Translations under genes and position numbers: made by a program
Notes under the pieces: model-generated
The model's database searches: none
Told to the model about the DNA's origin: nothing
The model's input: the letters and a program-made list of their open reading frames with translations, nothing else
Assembly (NCBI GenBank): GCA_036508135.1
Contig: DATCHW010000266.1
Location: 1-27,331 of the forward strand
Origin: DATCHW01 sp036508135
GTDB lineage: Bacteria; Bacteroidota; Ignavibacteria; Tepidaquicellales; Tepidaquicellaceae
Direction of reading: 5' to 3'
DNA length: 27,331 nt
Shown here: positions 8,354-16,640 of the stretch, one piece after another
Numbering within the stretch: the first letter of the stretch is position 1
Layout: each line of letters begins with the position of its first letter

Positions 8354-9154
8354 ATGAGATCATGTCCGAATTGCAGTAATAAGTCATTCGAAAAAATTCT
8401 AACGGAAGACCACTTTGAAATTGTAAAGTGCTCCGGTTGTGGTCTTATATATCTGCTCAACCCTCCTGATGAAAGTGAGTTGTACGAAAAATATTACGAT
8501 ATTCTTTTTAAACCTGAGGACTACTCTGCTAATTCTAAATTTGAATTCCTTTCGGAAATTTATTTAATTAACCGGCAAAGACTTGAGTTTTTCAAAAAAA
8601 ACGGACTTAGTGGAAAAATACTCGACTATGGTTGCGGCTCCGGACTTTTTTTGAAAACAATATCTGAGTTATGTAATGATATTGAGGGAGTTGATTTATC
8701 ACAGAATGCATTGGATTTTGCAAAGAATGAATTTGGATTGAAAGTATTTAATAAATCTGCCGATGAACTGTTGAAAGAAAATAAGAAATATGATATAATC
8801 TCACTTTTTCATGTAGTGGAACATTTTATTAATCCCGTCTCCGAATTGAAAAAAATATATCAGTTGCTTAATGAGGGAGGATTTTGTTTTATCGAAGTAC
8901 CTAACTTTAACAGCATTAAGTTCAGGTTATCCGGTTGCAAATGGAAAGGCGGAAATCATCCTTTATATCATAGAAGTTTTTTTACCGCAAAAAGTTTACA
9001 GGATACGCTACAAAGAAGCGGATTTAAGAAATTTAAAAGAGTCAGATTATCTTATAAAATTCCTTCTAAAGGCACTCCACATAATTTACTTAAAACCATA
9101 TTTAATTTTTTTGCTCTGGATTCGTTTTTAAACTACATCGCATATAAAAACTAA
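8354..9154 (+). CDS. class I SAM-dependent methyltransferase with N-terminal zinc ribbon
   Basis: 266 residues. The N-terminus has four cysteines (Cys4, Cys7, Cys26, Cys29) in 'CPNC...KCSGCGL', a zinc-ribbon typical of Methyltransf_23-type proteins in glycan and secondary-metabolite clusters. The SAM-binding motif I is DYGCGSG (91-97), with motif II acidic 'GVDLS' (112-116) and the post-motif 'LFHVVEHFINP' (151-161), the usual 'HVLEHxxNP' signature. The acceptor could be a sugar, lipid or small molecule; sequence alone does not say. It is transcribed rightwards, 111 bases ahead of the amino-sugar genes. I infer a related role from that neighbourhood. No signal peptide. Confidence 0.85.
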   Translation: MRSCPNCSNKSFEKILTEDHFEIVKCSGCGLIYLLNPPDESELYEKYYDILFKPEDYSANSKFEFLSEIYLINRQRLEFFKKNGLSGKILDYGCGSGLFLKTISELCNDIEGVDLSQNALDFAKNEFGLKVFNKSADELLKENKKYDIISLFHVVEHFINPVSELKKIYQLLNEGGFCFIEVPNFNSIKFRLSGCKWKGGNHPLYHRSFFTAKSLQDTLQRSGFKKFKRVRLSYKIPSKGTPHNLLKTIFNFFALDSFLNYIAYKN

Positions 9155-9265
9155 TTTTTGTTTTTTTTAACTTCCTGATTGTGACTTCAACCGGCAAAAT
9201 GAAAAAATTAGTTCTATATTATTAATGATATTTTTGCTAACTTTATTAAATTTTTAGGAAATATT

Positions 9266-9883
9266 TTGAATGAAATGAAAAAATTAAACTTAGTAAATGG
9301 TGCTAAAATTCACGAATCTGCAGAAATTGATGAAACCTGTGAAATTGGAAAAGGAACTATTATCTGGAAAAACGTTCAGGTAAGAGAAGGTGCTAAAATC
9401 GGCGAAAATTGCATAATGGGTAAAGATGTTTATATTGATTTAGAAGTAAGTATCGGTGATAGAGTGAAAGTTCAAAATGGCGTTTCCGTTTATAATGGTG
9501 TTACTCTTGAAGATGATGTTTTTCTCGGACCTTATATGGTCTTAACTAATGATTTATATCCAAGAGCATATGATAAAGAATGGAAGGTTGTTCCGACACT
9601 AATAAAAAAAGGTGCTTCCGTCGGAGCAAATGCAACAATAGTATGCGGAGTGACTATAGGTAAATATGCAATGATAGGTGCAGGTACTGTTGTAAATAAA
9701 AATGTCCCTAATTATGGTTTACTTGTTGGAAATCCTGCAAGGTTAATCGGATTTGTTTGTGAATGCGGCAGAAAAATGGAAGAAAAGGAAGTAGGAAATG
9801 AATTTGCAAAAATGTATTGTAGCAAATGTAATAAAGCAACTGATATAAAGATTGATGATTACAACCTGATCGTAAAAAAATAA
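9266..9883 (+). CDS. hexapeptide-repeat N-acyltransferase, WlbB/WbpD-like
   Basis: 205 residues with a left-handed beta-helix: successive hexapeptides from about residue 16 ('HESAEIDETCEIGKGTIIW') to 147 ('IGAGTVVNKNVP'). The loop 'FLGPYMVLTNDLYPRAY' (86-102) matches the 'TNDLYPRA' signature of the WlbB/WbpD group, which acetylates the 3-amino group of UDP-2-acetamido-3-amino sugars. A C-terminal four-cysteine knuckle (Cys165, 167, 185, 188) is also usual there. The proposed start is TTG at 9266, because AGGA at 9256-9259 is well spaced from it; an ATG at 9275 is an alternative losing three residues. The PLP aminotransferase follows after 65 bases, the classic pairing of amination then acetylation. 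The exact nucleotide-sugar substrate is not determinable. Confidence 0.88.
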   Translation: MNEMKKLNLVNGAKIHESAEIDETCEIGKGTIIWKNVQVREGAKIGENCIMGKDVYIDLEVSIGDRVKVQNGVSVYNGVTLEDDVFLGPYMVLTNDLYPRAYDKEWKVVPTLIKKGASVGANATIVCGVTIGKYAMIGAGTVVNKNVPNYGLLVGNPARLIGFVCECGRKMEEKEVGNEFAKMYCSKCNKATDIKIDDYNLIVKK

Positions 9884-9948
9884 AATTTAACATAGCTAAA
9901 GACTTATTTCCTTTACCTCAAAAACAATTTCCAAAGAAAATAAATAAG

Positions 9949-11076
9949 TTGAAAACAATTTATCTCTCAAAACCATTTTTCGATGAAAAAGAAATTAAAG
10001 CTGTAAAAAGTACATTTGAATCCGGCTGGGTAGCCGGACAGGGACCAAAAGGAAATGAACTTTCCGAGGCAATCAAATCTTTTATCAACGTAAAATATGC
10101 TGTTCCGGTAAATAATTGCACGGCAGGATTGCACCTGTCTTTGTTAGCTTTGGGTATAAAAAGCGGTGATGAAATTTTAGTCTCGGATTATACATTTCCC
10201 GCAACAGGTCATTCTGTAATGTTTTGCGGAGCTAAACCGGTTTTTATAGATGTTCGACTCGATTCTTATAATATTGATGCTGATAAGATTGAGGAAAATA
10301 TCACCGCCAAAACAAAAGCAATTATTGTTGTTCATTGTTTTGGACAAATGGCAGAAATGGATAGAATTGTTGAAATCGCAGATAAATATAATTTAAATGT
10401 TATTGAAGATGCTGCCTGCTCGCTTGGAGCAAAGTATAAAGAAAGAAATGCAGGAAATTATGGTGTTATAACGGCATTCTCATTTCACGCTCGTAAAAAT
10501 GCAACATCAGGAGAAGGAGGAATTGTTACTACAAATAATCAGGAATATGCAGACTATATCAGTTCGTTATCTTGTTTTGGTATGGAATCTGCATATCAAA
10601 GACAAAAAAATTTTGAAATCCCTTCTTTTATCCGGTTAGGTCATAATTATAAATTATCTGATATCAATGCCGCTATCGCTATTGAGCAATTAAAAAAATT
10701 TCCGCGTTTAATTGAGAAAAAAAGAATTTTAGTTAAAAAGTATAATGAGTTATTTCTCAACAACGAATTTATAACAATTCCCAAAGAAGGTGAAAAGCAA
10801 TTTCATATTTATCAGACTTATGCAGTGGTTCTATCAACTGAAATTAACAGGGATAAGATAATCGTTTCTTTAAGGGAAGAAAATATACAAACAAATATCG
10901 GAACTTATGCTTCTCATATTCAACCGGTTTACGAGAGCACAGACGTTTGTCCCAATTCACTTTATCTTTTTCAACATTCGCTTGCCCTTCCGCTATATTA
11001 CGAACTGGAAATTGAAGATATAGAATACGTTGTTGAAAAACTTAACTTTCACATTAAAAAACAATTGAATAAATGA
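9949..11076 (+). CDS. DegT/DnrJ/EryC1/StrS-family sugar aminotransferase
   Basis: 375 residues, usual for this PLP-dependent family, which transfers an amino group to a keto-sugar nucleotide, commonly from glutamate. Seen: 'GWVAGQGPKGNELSEAI' (26-42), 'VNNCTAGLHLSLLALGIKSGDEILVSDYTFPAT' region split across 54-86, 'IEDAACSLGA' with Asp154 contacting the PLP ring nitrogen, and 'SFHARKNATSGEGG', where Lys183 should form the Schiff base. 'RLGHNYKLSDINAAI' is the conserved 'GYNxRMxdixAAi' region. The start is TTG at 9949; there is no in-frame ATG nearby. It overlaps the SDR gene by four bases (ATGA), implying translational coupling. Likely makes the amine that the upstream acyltransferase or downstream formyltransferase modifies. 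Confidence 0.92.
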   Translation: MKTIYLSKPFFDEKEIKAVKSTFESGWVAGQGPKGNELSEAIKSFINVKYAVPVNNCTAGLHLSLLALGIKSGDEILVSDYTFPATGHSVMFCGAKPVFIDVRLDSYNIDADKIEENITAKTKAIIVVHCFGQMAEMDRIVEIADKYNLNVIEDAACSLGAKYKERNAGNYGVITAFSFHARKNATSGEGGIVTTNNQEYADYISSLSCFGMESAYQRQKNFEIPSFIRLGHNYKLSDINAAIAIEQLKKFPRLIEKKRILVKKYNELFLNNEFITIPKEGEKQFHIYQTYAVVLSTEINRDKIIVSLREENIQTNIGTYASHIQPVYESTDVCPNSLYLFQHSLALPLYYELEIEDIEYVVEKLNFHIKKQLNK

Positions 11077-12044
11077 ATTCTCTTGAAAATAAAAATGTAT
11101 TAGTTACAGGCGGTGCCGGTTTTATCGGCAGTCATCTGTGTGATGCTTTGTTAAAAGAATCTGTAAATAAATTAATTGTCATTGATAATTTATTCACCGG
11201 TAAGAAGCGAAATCTCAAAGAAGCGATCGAACACAAAAATTTTCATTTTATAATCGGTGATGTCACCAATTTTAAATCATTAGGTGATGTTGTTACTGAG
11301 TATGGAATTGATATTATTTTCAATTTCTCGGTTGTTCCGCTGCCTGTTTCTTTAAATCAACCGGATTTCTGTAATGAGCAAAATGTAATAATGACACAAA
11401 ATGTCTGTGAAGTTATCAGAAGAAGTAAAAAAATAATCACACTTATTCATTGTTCATCGTCTGAAGTTTACGGCACTGCCCGCTATACTCCGATGGACGA
11501 AATGCATCCGATTTTTGCTCACACCCCTTACGCAGCAAGCAAAGCAGCAACGGATTTTTTAGTTTATTCTTATTATAAAACTTTTAATATTGATATGTCT
11601 ATTATTAGACCGTTTAATAATTTTGGTCCCCGTCAAAATGAGGCAAATTATGCAGGAATAATACCCTTAACAATTAAAAGAATTTTAAAGAATGAAAAGC
11701 CTGTGATTTACGGAGACGGAAAACAGACACGGGATTATATTTATGCAAAGGATACAGCAAAATGTGCAATAGATATATATAAAAATCAAAACACAAGGGG
11801 TGAAATTATTAACATCGGTTCGGGTAAACAAACTGAAATTTTGGAACTTGTGAAAAATATATGTAAAGCTATGAATTACAAAAATGAGATTGCTTTTCAG
11901 GAAGAAAGACCGGGAGATGTGAGAGTCCATCAGGCAGATGTTAAAAAAGCGGAGAAGTTAATTGACTTTAAATCAAAAACATCAATAGAACAGGAAGTAA
12001 ACGAAACAGTAAAATGGTACATAGAAAATATAATATTAGAATAA
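11073..12044 (+). CDS. NAD-dependent epimerase/dehydratase (extended SDR)
   Basis: 323 residues. The Rossmann motif GGAGFIG is at 13-19, an acidic residue for NAD ribose is in 'VIDNL' (Asp38), the active-site Ser cluster is at 128-130, and the catalytic pair is Tyr153-x-x-x-Lys157 in 'YAASKAATD'. 'RPFNNFGPRQ' and 'YGDGKQTRDYIYAKD' are the sugar-nucleotide binding signatures of the UDP-glucose 4-epimerase/dTDP-glucose 4,6-dehydratase group. Which reaction it performs cannot be told from motifs. The start overlaps the aminotransferase stop by four bases, and its 3' end overlaps the formyltransferase by 31 bases, so the three genes are surely one operon. Confidence 0.92.
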   Translation: MNSLENKNVLVTGGAGFIGSHLCDALLKESVNKLIVIDNLFTGKKRNLKEAIEHKNFHFIIGDVTNFKSLGDVVTEYGIDIIFNFSVVPLPVSLNQPDFCNEQNVIMTQNVCEVIRRSKKIITLIHCSSSEVYGTARYTPMDEMHPIFAHTPYAASKAATDFLVYSYYKTFNIDMSIIRPFNNFGPRQNEANYAGIIPLTIKRILKNEKPVIYGDGKQTRDYIYAKDTAKCAIDIYKNQNTRGEIINIGSGKQTEILELVKNICKAMNYKNEIAFQEERPGDVRVHQADVKKAEKLIDFKSKTSIEQEVNETVKWYIENIILE

Positions 12045-12967
12045 AAGATAAAAACATAGTAAACAAAGTTCTTTTTATCGGAAGTAAACACCTCGGATTA
12101 TCGTGTCTTAAAATAATTTTTTCTATAGAACCAAGATCACTTGCAGCTATCGTTACTTTGAATGATACGATAGATATCCGTTGTAAACTTAAAGAGTTTA
12201 AGGCATTTGCAGAACAGAAGAAGAAGAAGTTATACATTCTCGAAAAACAATCCGAACTGAAAAACATTATTGAGAAAGTAAAACCTGATTTATGTATTGT
12301 TGTGGGTTGGTATTGGAAAATTAGTCCGGAAATCCTTTCATCAGTTCCGAATGGTTTCATAGGTCTTCATGCATCATTACTTCCAAAATATCGGGGATTT
12401 GCTCCTTTAGTTTGGGCAATTATAAACGGAGAGAAACGAACTGGTATTTCACTCTTTTATCTCGAAGATGGAATAGATACGGGGGATATTATAGGGCAGA
12501 AACAGTTTACAATTTCTCAAACAGATTCGATTCGTACAGTTTTGGAAAAGAGCGAAATTTGCTGTGATAAATTATTAAAAGAAAATTATTTGAAAATTCT
12601 GTCAGGTAATGCTTCTAAAAAATCACAAACAAACAGCTATTCCACATATTGTTCTGAAAGGAAACCTGAAGATGGGCTTATCAATTGGATAGACTCAAAC
12701 AAAAACATTTATAATTTCATCAGAGCACAATCGGAACCCTATCCCGGAGCATTTACATATATTGATTCGAAAAAAATTCGTATATGGAAAGCAAACATTT
12801 TTCCTTATCCGTATCACGGTATTCCCGGTACTATAACCCGAATTAATTCTGATGGAGCTGTTGTAGTCTGCGGACAGGGTGCACTCATATTGAACGAAGT
12901 ACAGTTTGAAGATCAAAATAAATGTCCCGCTCAAGCAGTATTAAAATATGGAATTAGATTTAAATAA
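12014..12967 (+). CDS. ArnA/FMT-like formyltransferase, probably for an amino sugar
   Basis: 317 residues. The domain begins about residue 17 ('NKVLFIGSKHLGLSCL') and contains the formyltransferase core 'IGLHASLLPKYRGFAPLVW' (116-134), 'GISLFYLEDGIDTGDII' (144-160) and a C-terminal OB-like region, 'NFIRAQSEPYPGAFTYID', very like the ArnA N-terminal formyltransferase. His119 and Asp155 occupy two of the three catalytic positions. The third, normally Asn two residues before the His, is Gly117. The enzyme would transfer formyl from N10-formyl-THF to a sugar amine. The start ATG at 12014 lies 31 bases inside the SDR gene; no better in-frame start exists before the fold. Placement after the aminotransferase supports a sugar substrate rather than Met-tRNA. 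Confidence 0.85.
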   Translation: MVHRKYNIRIKDKNIVNKVLFIGSKHLGLSCLKIIFSIEPRSLAAIVTLNDTIDIRCKLKEFKAFAEQKKKKLYILEKQSELKNIIEKVKPDLCIVVGWYWKISPEILSSVPNGFIGLHASLLPKYRGFAPLVWAIINGEKRTGISLFYLEDGIDTGDIIGQKQFTISQTDSIRTVLEKSEICCDKLLKENYLKILSGNASKKSQTNSYSTYCSERKPEDGLINWIDSNKNIYNFIRAQSEPYPGAFTYIDSKKIRIWKANIFPYPYHGIPGTITRINSDGAVVVCGQGALILNEVQFEDQNKCPAQAVLKYGIRFK

Positions 12968-13321
12968 AATTATTTTCAATCTAAAATCCATTATAATAAT
13001 CAAGAATTTGGACTGACTTTGAATTTGGGAACGCATTTAAATCGGAAAGACAAGTGTATTTAATTTAAAATATTGTATCAAATAACAATGCAGAGAACTG
13101 TATAGCATATTTAAGTTATTATGTTATCATCAGAATCAGTTTTTCCTTCCATCATCAAAAAAACAAAATTAATCGCGGTGCTTCTAACCACTGTTTTCAA
13201 TTGATTTTGCAGTATTTTTCAATTAATTTTCATTAACAGTTTAAATAGTAATTTTATTTTCTTTTATTTAATTAAATATAGAAAAAACACATAATTAAAG
13301 AAGGAGTCCGGTAATATAAAT
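12968..13321. other. 354-base intergenic region before the GT2 gene
   Basis: Strongly AT-rich with no convincing gene. One 27-codon frame starting at 13121 has no ribosome site and is not called. Near the right end AAGGAG (13301-13306) is a clear Shine-Dalgarno match, but it is 15 bases from the ATG at 13322, rather far. No clear terminator for the formyltransferase operon is visible. Confidence 0.5.
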
Positions 13322-14473
13322 ATGTCAGATAATGTATCAATAATTGATGAAATTAATGACCTGGTCAGAAAAACTGAAGAATCTGTAAAAAATAGCGATA
13401 GTAAAGTCAACGAAAATAACAAAGAAGAAAGACCTTTTAAACACAAGAAATTCAGAAAAAGAATTTACGGTAATCGTCAAAATTTAGACAAAGATTTATT
13501 GACTAACGGAAACGGAGACTTTAAAAAAGTTGTTCTGCCCAACCAGATGGTCAGTGTCGTAATTCCGCTTTATAACGAAGAGGAATCGCTGATGGAACTA
13601 TCCCTTTCCATAAAAAGAGTTTTTGATAACCTTAGATGCAGTTATGAGGTCATACTGATTGATGACGGAAGCACTGATAAGTCGTTTGAAAAAATAAAAG
13701 AAATCCATAATAAAAACGGAAGATTCCACTGTATCAAGTTCCGAAGAAATCGGGGTAAGTCAGCCGCACTGTCCGCAGGTTTTAAATTGGCAAAAGGAGA
13801 TATCGTTATCACAATGGATGCAGACTTACAGGATGACCCAAAAGAAATTCCTGATCTGATAAAAGTTATTAATTCAGGTTATGATTTAGTTTCCGGCTGG
13901 AAAAAAGTCCGCTTCGATCCGTTTATAAAAAGACATACATCCAAACTATTCAATTACGTTACTTCCAAAGTGTCGGGTATCCGGCTTCACGATTTCAATT
14001 GCGGATTGAAAGCATATAGAAAAGAAGTTATAAAATCATTAAAAATTTACGGCGAACTGCATCGCTTTATCCCCGCCCTTGCTCATCTTGCAGGTTTCAG
14101 GGTGACGGAAAAAATTGTTAAACATCAGGCTCGCAAATTCGGCGTAACAAAATTCGGTGCCAATAGGTTTTTTAATGGATTTTTCGATCTTCTTACGGTA
14201 GTCTTCACTACGAAATTTATTAAAAAACCACTGCACCTTTTTGGAATGCTCGGCGTTCTCTCTTCGATTCTCGGCTTTCTGATTATATTTGGATTGTTTA
14301 TTGTAAAAACATTTTTCACTTACATTCCGCTAAGCAGTACACCAATATTCTATGTCGGAATTCTGCTTATTATTGTCGGTGTCCAGTTTTTTGCGACAGG
14401 TCTCTTGGCAGAAATGATAACCCGCACTTCTTCACAGGATGAAGAAGATTCTATTATCGAAAAATCTTTGTAA
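13322..14473 (+). CDS. membrane-anchored family 2 glycosyltransferase (DPM1/GtrB-like)
   Basis: 383 residues. A GT-A domain starts at about residue 77 with 'VSVVIPLYNEEESL', then 'IDDGSTD' (113-119), the nucleotide/metal motif DAD (166-168) in 'MDADLQDDPKEIP', and 'GLKAYRKE' (228-235). Two membrane helices (about 306-330 and 341-365) close the protein, as in DPM1-like and GtrB/ArnC enzymes that transfer sugars to polyprenyl phosphate at the inner membrane. Unusual is an N-terminal extension of about 75 mostly charged residues rich in Glu, Lys and Asn, predicted disordered by eye; relatives usually begin near the GT-A fold. The lpxA ATG lies 7 bases after its stop, so the two are probably co-transcribed. 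The sugar donor is unknown. Confidence 0.92.
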   Translation: MSDNVSIIDEINDLVRKTEESVKNSDSKVNENNKEERPFKHKKFRKRIYGNRQNLDKDLLTNGNGDFKKVVLPNQMVSVVIPLYNEEESLMELSLSIKRVFDNLRCSYEVILIDDGSTDKSFEKIKEIHNKNGRFHCIKFRRNRGKSAALSAGFKLAKGDIVITMDADLQDDPKEIPDLIKVINSGYDLVSGWKKVRFDPFIKRHTSKLFNYVTSKVSGIRLHDFNCGLKAYRKEVIKSLKIYGELHRFIPALAHLAGFRVTEKIVKHQARKFGVTKFGANRFFNGFFDLLTVVFTTKFIKKPLHLFGMLGVLSSILGFLIIFGLFIVKTFFTYIPLSSTPIFYVGILLIIVGVQFFATGLLAEMITRTSSQDEEDSIIEKSL

Positions 14474-14480
14474 AAATTTT

Positions 14481-15239
14481 ATGAATTCAATCAGTCCAAA
14501 AGCCTCAATTGGCAGTAATGTAAAAATCGGTGAATTCACGGTTGTTAAAGACGATGTAATAATTGGAAATAATGTGGAAATCCTTTCAAGTGCTTTAATC
14601 GACGACGGTGCAAGAATTTCTGATAATGTAAAAATCTGTCATGGTACTGTTGTTGCCGTCCTTCCACAGGATTTAAAATTCGGAGGGGGAAAAACAACTT
14701 TTGAAATCGGAGAAGGAACAGTGATTCGGGAATATTGTACCCTTAACCGCGGCACAAAGCACAGCAATAAATCTGTCGTTGGTAAAAATTGTTTCTTGAT
14801 GTGCTTTTGTCACGTTGCTCACGATTGCAAAGTAGGGAATAATGTCATTATGGCAAACTCGGTAAATATGGGCGGACACGTTGAAATTGGTGACTGGGCT
14901 ATTATTGGTGGTATGGTCCCAATTCACCAGTTTGTTAAAATCGGTAAACACACTTTGATTGGAGGAGGATTCAGGGTCGTAAAAGATGTACCTCCTTATA
15001 TCATTGCTGGTAATCTGCCTTTAAGATTTGAGGGCGTTAATATCATTGGACTGCGGCGTCGGGGTTTTACAAATGAACAGATAAAGAAAATCGGATCTGT
15101 TTACGATGTAATATATAAATCAATTTATAATATCAGTGATGCAGTTAAAAAAGTGAAAGATGATTTTGAACAGGATGAAAGCGTAAAAACAATTCTTGAT
15201 TTTATTGAAGCCAGTACCCGCGGACTGATAAGAGGATAA
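14481..15239 (+). CDS. lpxA: acyl-[acyl-carrier-protein]--UDP-N-acetylglucosamine O-acyltransferase
   Basis: 252 residues with the proposed ATG at 14481; the frame is open further upstream to a possible ATG at 14439, inside the glycosyltransferase gene, but those residues lie outside the fold. LpxA adds a hydroxyacyl chain to UDP-GlcNAc, the first step of lipid A synthesis, as a cytoplasmic trimer. The hexapeptide helix begins 'SPKASIGSNVKIGEF', and the catalytic region 'CHVAHDCKVGNNVIMAN' places His114 at the position of the E. coli catalytic base. 'GGHVEIGDWAIIGGMVPIHQF' and 'NIIGLRRRGF' are diagnostic, and a helical C-terminal domain follows. Length is near the usual 255-265. lpxD, lpxC and fabZ are not adjacent. 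Presence of lpxA implies a lipid A outer membrane. Confidence 0.95.
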   Translation: MNSISPKASIGSNVKIGEFTVVKDDVIIGNNVEILSSALIDDGARISDNVKICHGTVVAVLPQDLKFGGGKTTFEIGEGTVIREYCTLNRGTKHSNKSVVGKNCFLMCFCHVAHDCKVGNNVIMANSVNMGGHVEIGDWAIIGGMVPIHQFVKIGKHTLIGGGFRVVKDVPPYIIAGNLPLRFEGVNIIGLRRRGFTNEQIKKIGSVYDVIYKSIYNISDAVKKVKDDFEQDESVKTILDFIEASTRGLIRG

Positions 15240-15276
15240 TTAAAAAATTATAAAGGAGCCGGCTCCCCTCAAAACT

Positions 15277-15792
15277 ATGCCGCTAAAGAAAAATTACGAA
15301 ATAAAAACCCCGATTTATAATTATGCGGAATTTAAATCTGCGGTATTAAACCTTTCAGGAAAAAATAAAATCACTACTAAAAAAGAAATTCAGAAAGATA
15401 TTTATTATAAAATTCCTACCGGTAGACTCAAGCTGAGAATTATCAACAATAAGCGGGGAACCTTGATTTTATACGACAGAAAAGAATCAAAAAAACTCAG
15501 GGTTTCAAATTATATTCTCACAAATACAAAGGATTACGAAAATCTGCATCTTATATTATCTAAATTTTTTCCTGTCCTCGTGATAGTTGAGAAAACAAGG
15601 GAAATTTTTCTTCTTGAAAATATAAGAATACACCTTGATAAAGTAAAAAATCTTGGCGAATTTCTTGAGTTCGAAGTCTTATTTGATTCATTCGCAAAAG
15701 CAAAGAAACAAATGAAATTCATGATTGATTATTTCGGGCTGGATAGAAAAAAATTTATTAAACACTCATACTCTGACTTATTATTAAAATAG
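15277..15792 (+). CDS. CYTH-domain protein (class IV adenylate cyclase-like)
   Basis: 171 residues, the size of a single CYTH domain, a tunnel fold that handles triphosphates. Seen: 'NYEIKTPIYNYAEFKSAV' at the N-terminus with Glu8 and Lys10 of the ExExK signature (the first Glu is Asn6, as in many 'NIELK' members), 'DIYYKIPTGRLKLR' (41-54), 'LILYDRKESKKLRVSNY', 'VVEKTREIFLLENIRIHLDKV' in the second half, and 'LGEFLEFEVLF'. These match proteins annotated as class IV adenylate cyclases/thiamine-triphosphatase relatives; real cyclase activity is unproven for most. It sits between lpxA (37 bases) and panB (23 bases), and likely shares their transcript without an obvious functional link. Confidence 0.85.
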   Translation: MPLKKNYEIKTPIYNYAEFKSAVLNLSGKNKITTKKEIQKDIYYKIPTGRLKLRIINNKRGTLILYDRKESKKLRVSNYILTNTKDYENLHLILSKFFPVLVIVEKTREIFLLENIRIHLDKVKNLGEFLEFEVLFDSFAKAKKQMKFMIDYFGLDRKKFIKHSYSDLLLK

Positions 15793-15815
15793 TCTAAATT
15801 AAGGGGAGAAATAAT

Positions 15816-16640
15816 ATGGCAACTGCATCATATACTCAGGATTTACTGAACATCACCACCAAAGTATTATACGCTCTCAAACAAAAAGGCGAAAAAATTG
15901 CCATGCTTACTGCTTATGATTTTATCACTGCAAAGTTTTGTGATGAAGCGGGCATTGAAGTAATACTGGTAGGAGATTCTCTCAGTAATGTAATTCAGGG
16001 AAATGAAACCACTCTTCCCGTCACTCTTGAGGAAATGATTTATCATACGAAAATGGTAAGACGGGGTGTAAAAAAAGCAATGGTAGTTGCAGATATGACA
16101 TTTATGAGTTATCAGGCAGGCCTTAATGAGGCAATACAAAATTGCGGACGTGTGATGAAGGAAACAGGATGCGATGCTGTGAAGATGGAAGGCGGAAAAT
16201 ATATTGCGGAAATAGTTTCCAAACTTGTTGAAATCGGAATCCCTGTTATGGGGCATCTTGGTCTCACTCCTCAATCTATCAATAAATTCGGAAGTTATAA
16301 AACACGTGGAATAGAAAAAGAAGAAGCAGAACAAATCTTCACTGATGCCATATTACTTGAGCAAGCAGGTTGTTTCTCTATTGTACTCGAAAAAATTCCG
16401 GCAGCACTCGGATTACAGGTTTCCAAAGCTTTAAAAATACCGACAATCGGCATCGGAGCAGGACCCGATTGCGATGGACAGGTGCTCGTGATGCACGATA
16501 TGCTCGGAATGATTGAAGAATTCAAGCCGCGCTTCGTGAGAAGATATATGACACTTGCACAGGATATGAAAGACGCATTCAAAAGATATATCAAAGACAT
16601 CAAAAGCGGCAGCTTCCCCTCGGAAAACGAAAGCTATTAG
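15816..16640 (+). CDS. panB: 3-methyl-2-oxobutanoate hydroxymethyltransferase
   Basis: 274 residues, normal for PanB, the first enzyme of pantothenate synthesis: it transfers a hydroxymethyl group from methylene-THF to alpha-ketoisovalerate, giving ketopantoate. Seen: 'KIAMLTAYDFITAKFCDEAG' (27-46), metal-binding 'VGDSLSNVIQG' with Asp54, 'VVADMTFMSYQ' with Asp93, 'AVKMEGG' with Glu125, 'PVMGHLGLTPQS', 'VLEKIPAAL' with the catalytic Glu, and 'IPTIGIGAGPDCDGQVLVMHD'. All expected active-site residues are present. AAGGGGAG at 15801-15808 is a good Shine-Dalgarno sequence seven bases before the ATG. panC and panD are not nearby. Confidence 0.97.
   Translation: MATASYTQDLLNITTKVLYALKQKGEKIAMLTAYDFITAKFCDEAGIEVILVGDSLSNVIQGNETTLPVTLEEMIYHTKMVRRGVKKAMVVADMTFMSYQAGLNEAIQNCGRVMKETGCDAVKMEGGKYIAEIVSKLVEIGIPVMGHLGLTPQSINKFGSYKTRGIEKEEAEQIFTDAILLEQAGCFSIVLEKIPAALGLQVSKALKIPTIGIGAGPDCDGQVLVMHDMLGMIEEFKPRFVRRYMTLAQDMKDAFKRYIKDIKSGSFPSENESY

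Noticed and set aside
12014..12967. Methionyl-tRNA formyltransferase
   Set aside because: The C-terminal half resembles ArnA, and the gene overlaps sugar-nucleotide enzymes; a tRNA role is unlikely.
13121..13204. 27-codon frame with a hydrophobic C-terminal half in the gap before the glycosyltransferase
   Set aside because: No ribosome-binding site, no recognisable motif, and AT-rich DNA gives such frames by chance.
15867..16334. Long minus-strand reading frame opposite panB
   Set aside because: Same reasoning: it is a shadow of a well-conserved gene with no domain or ribosome site.
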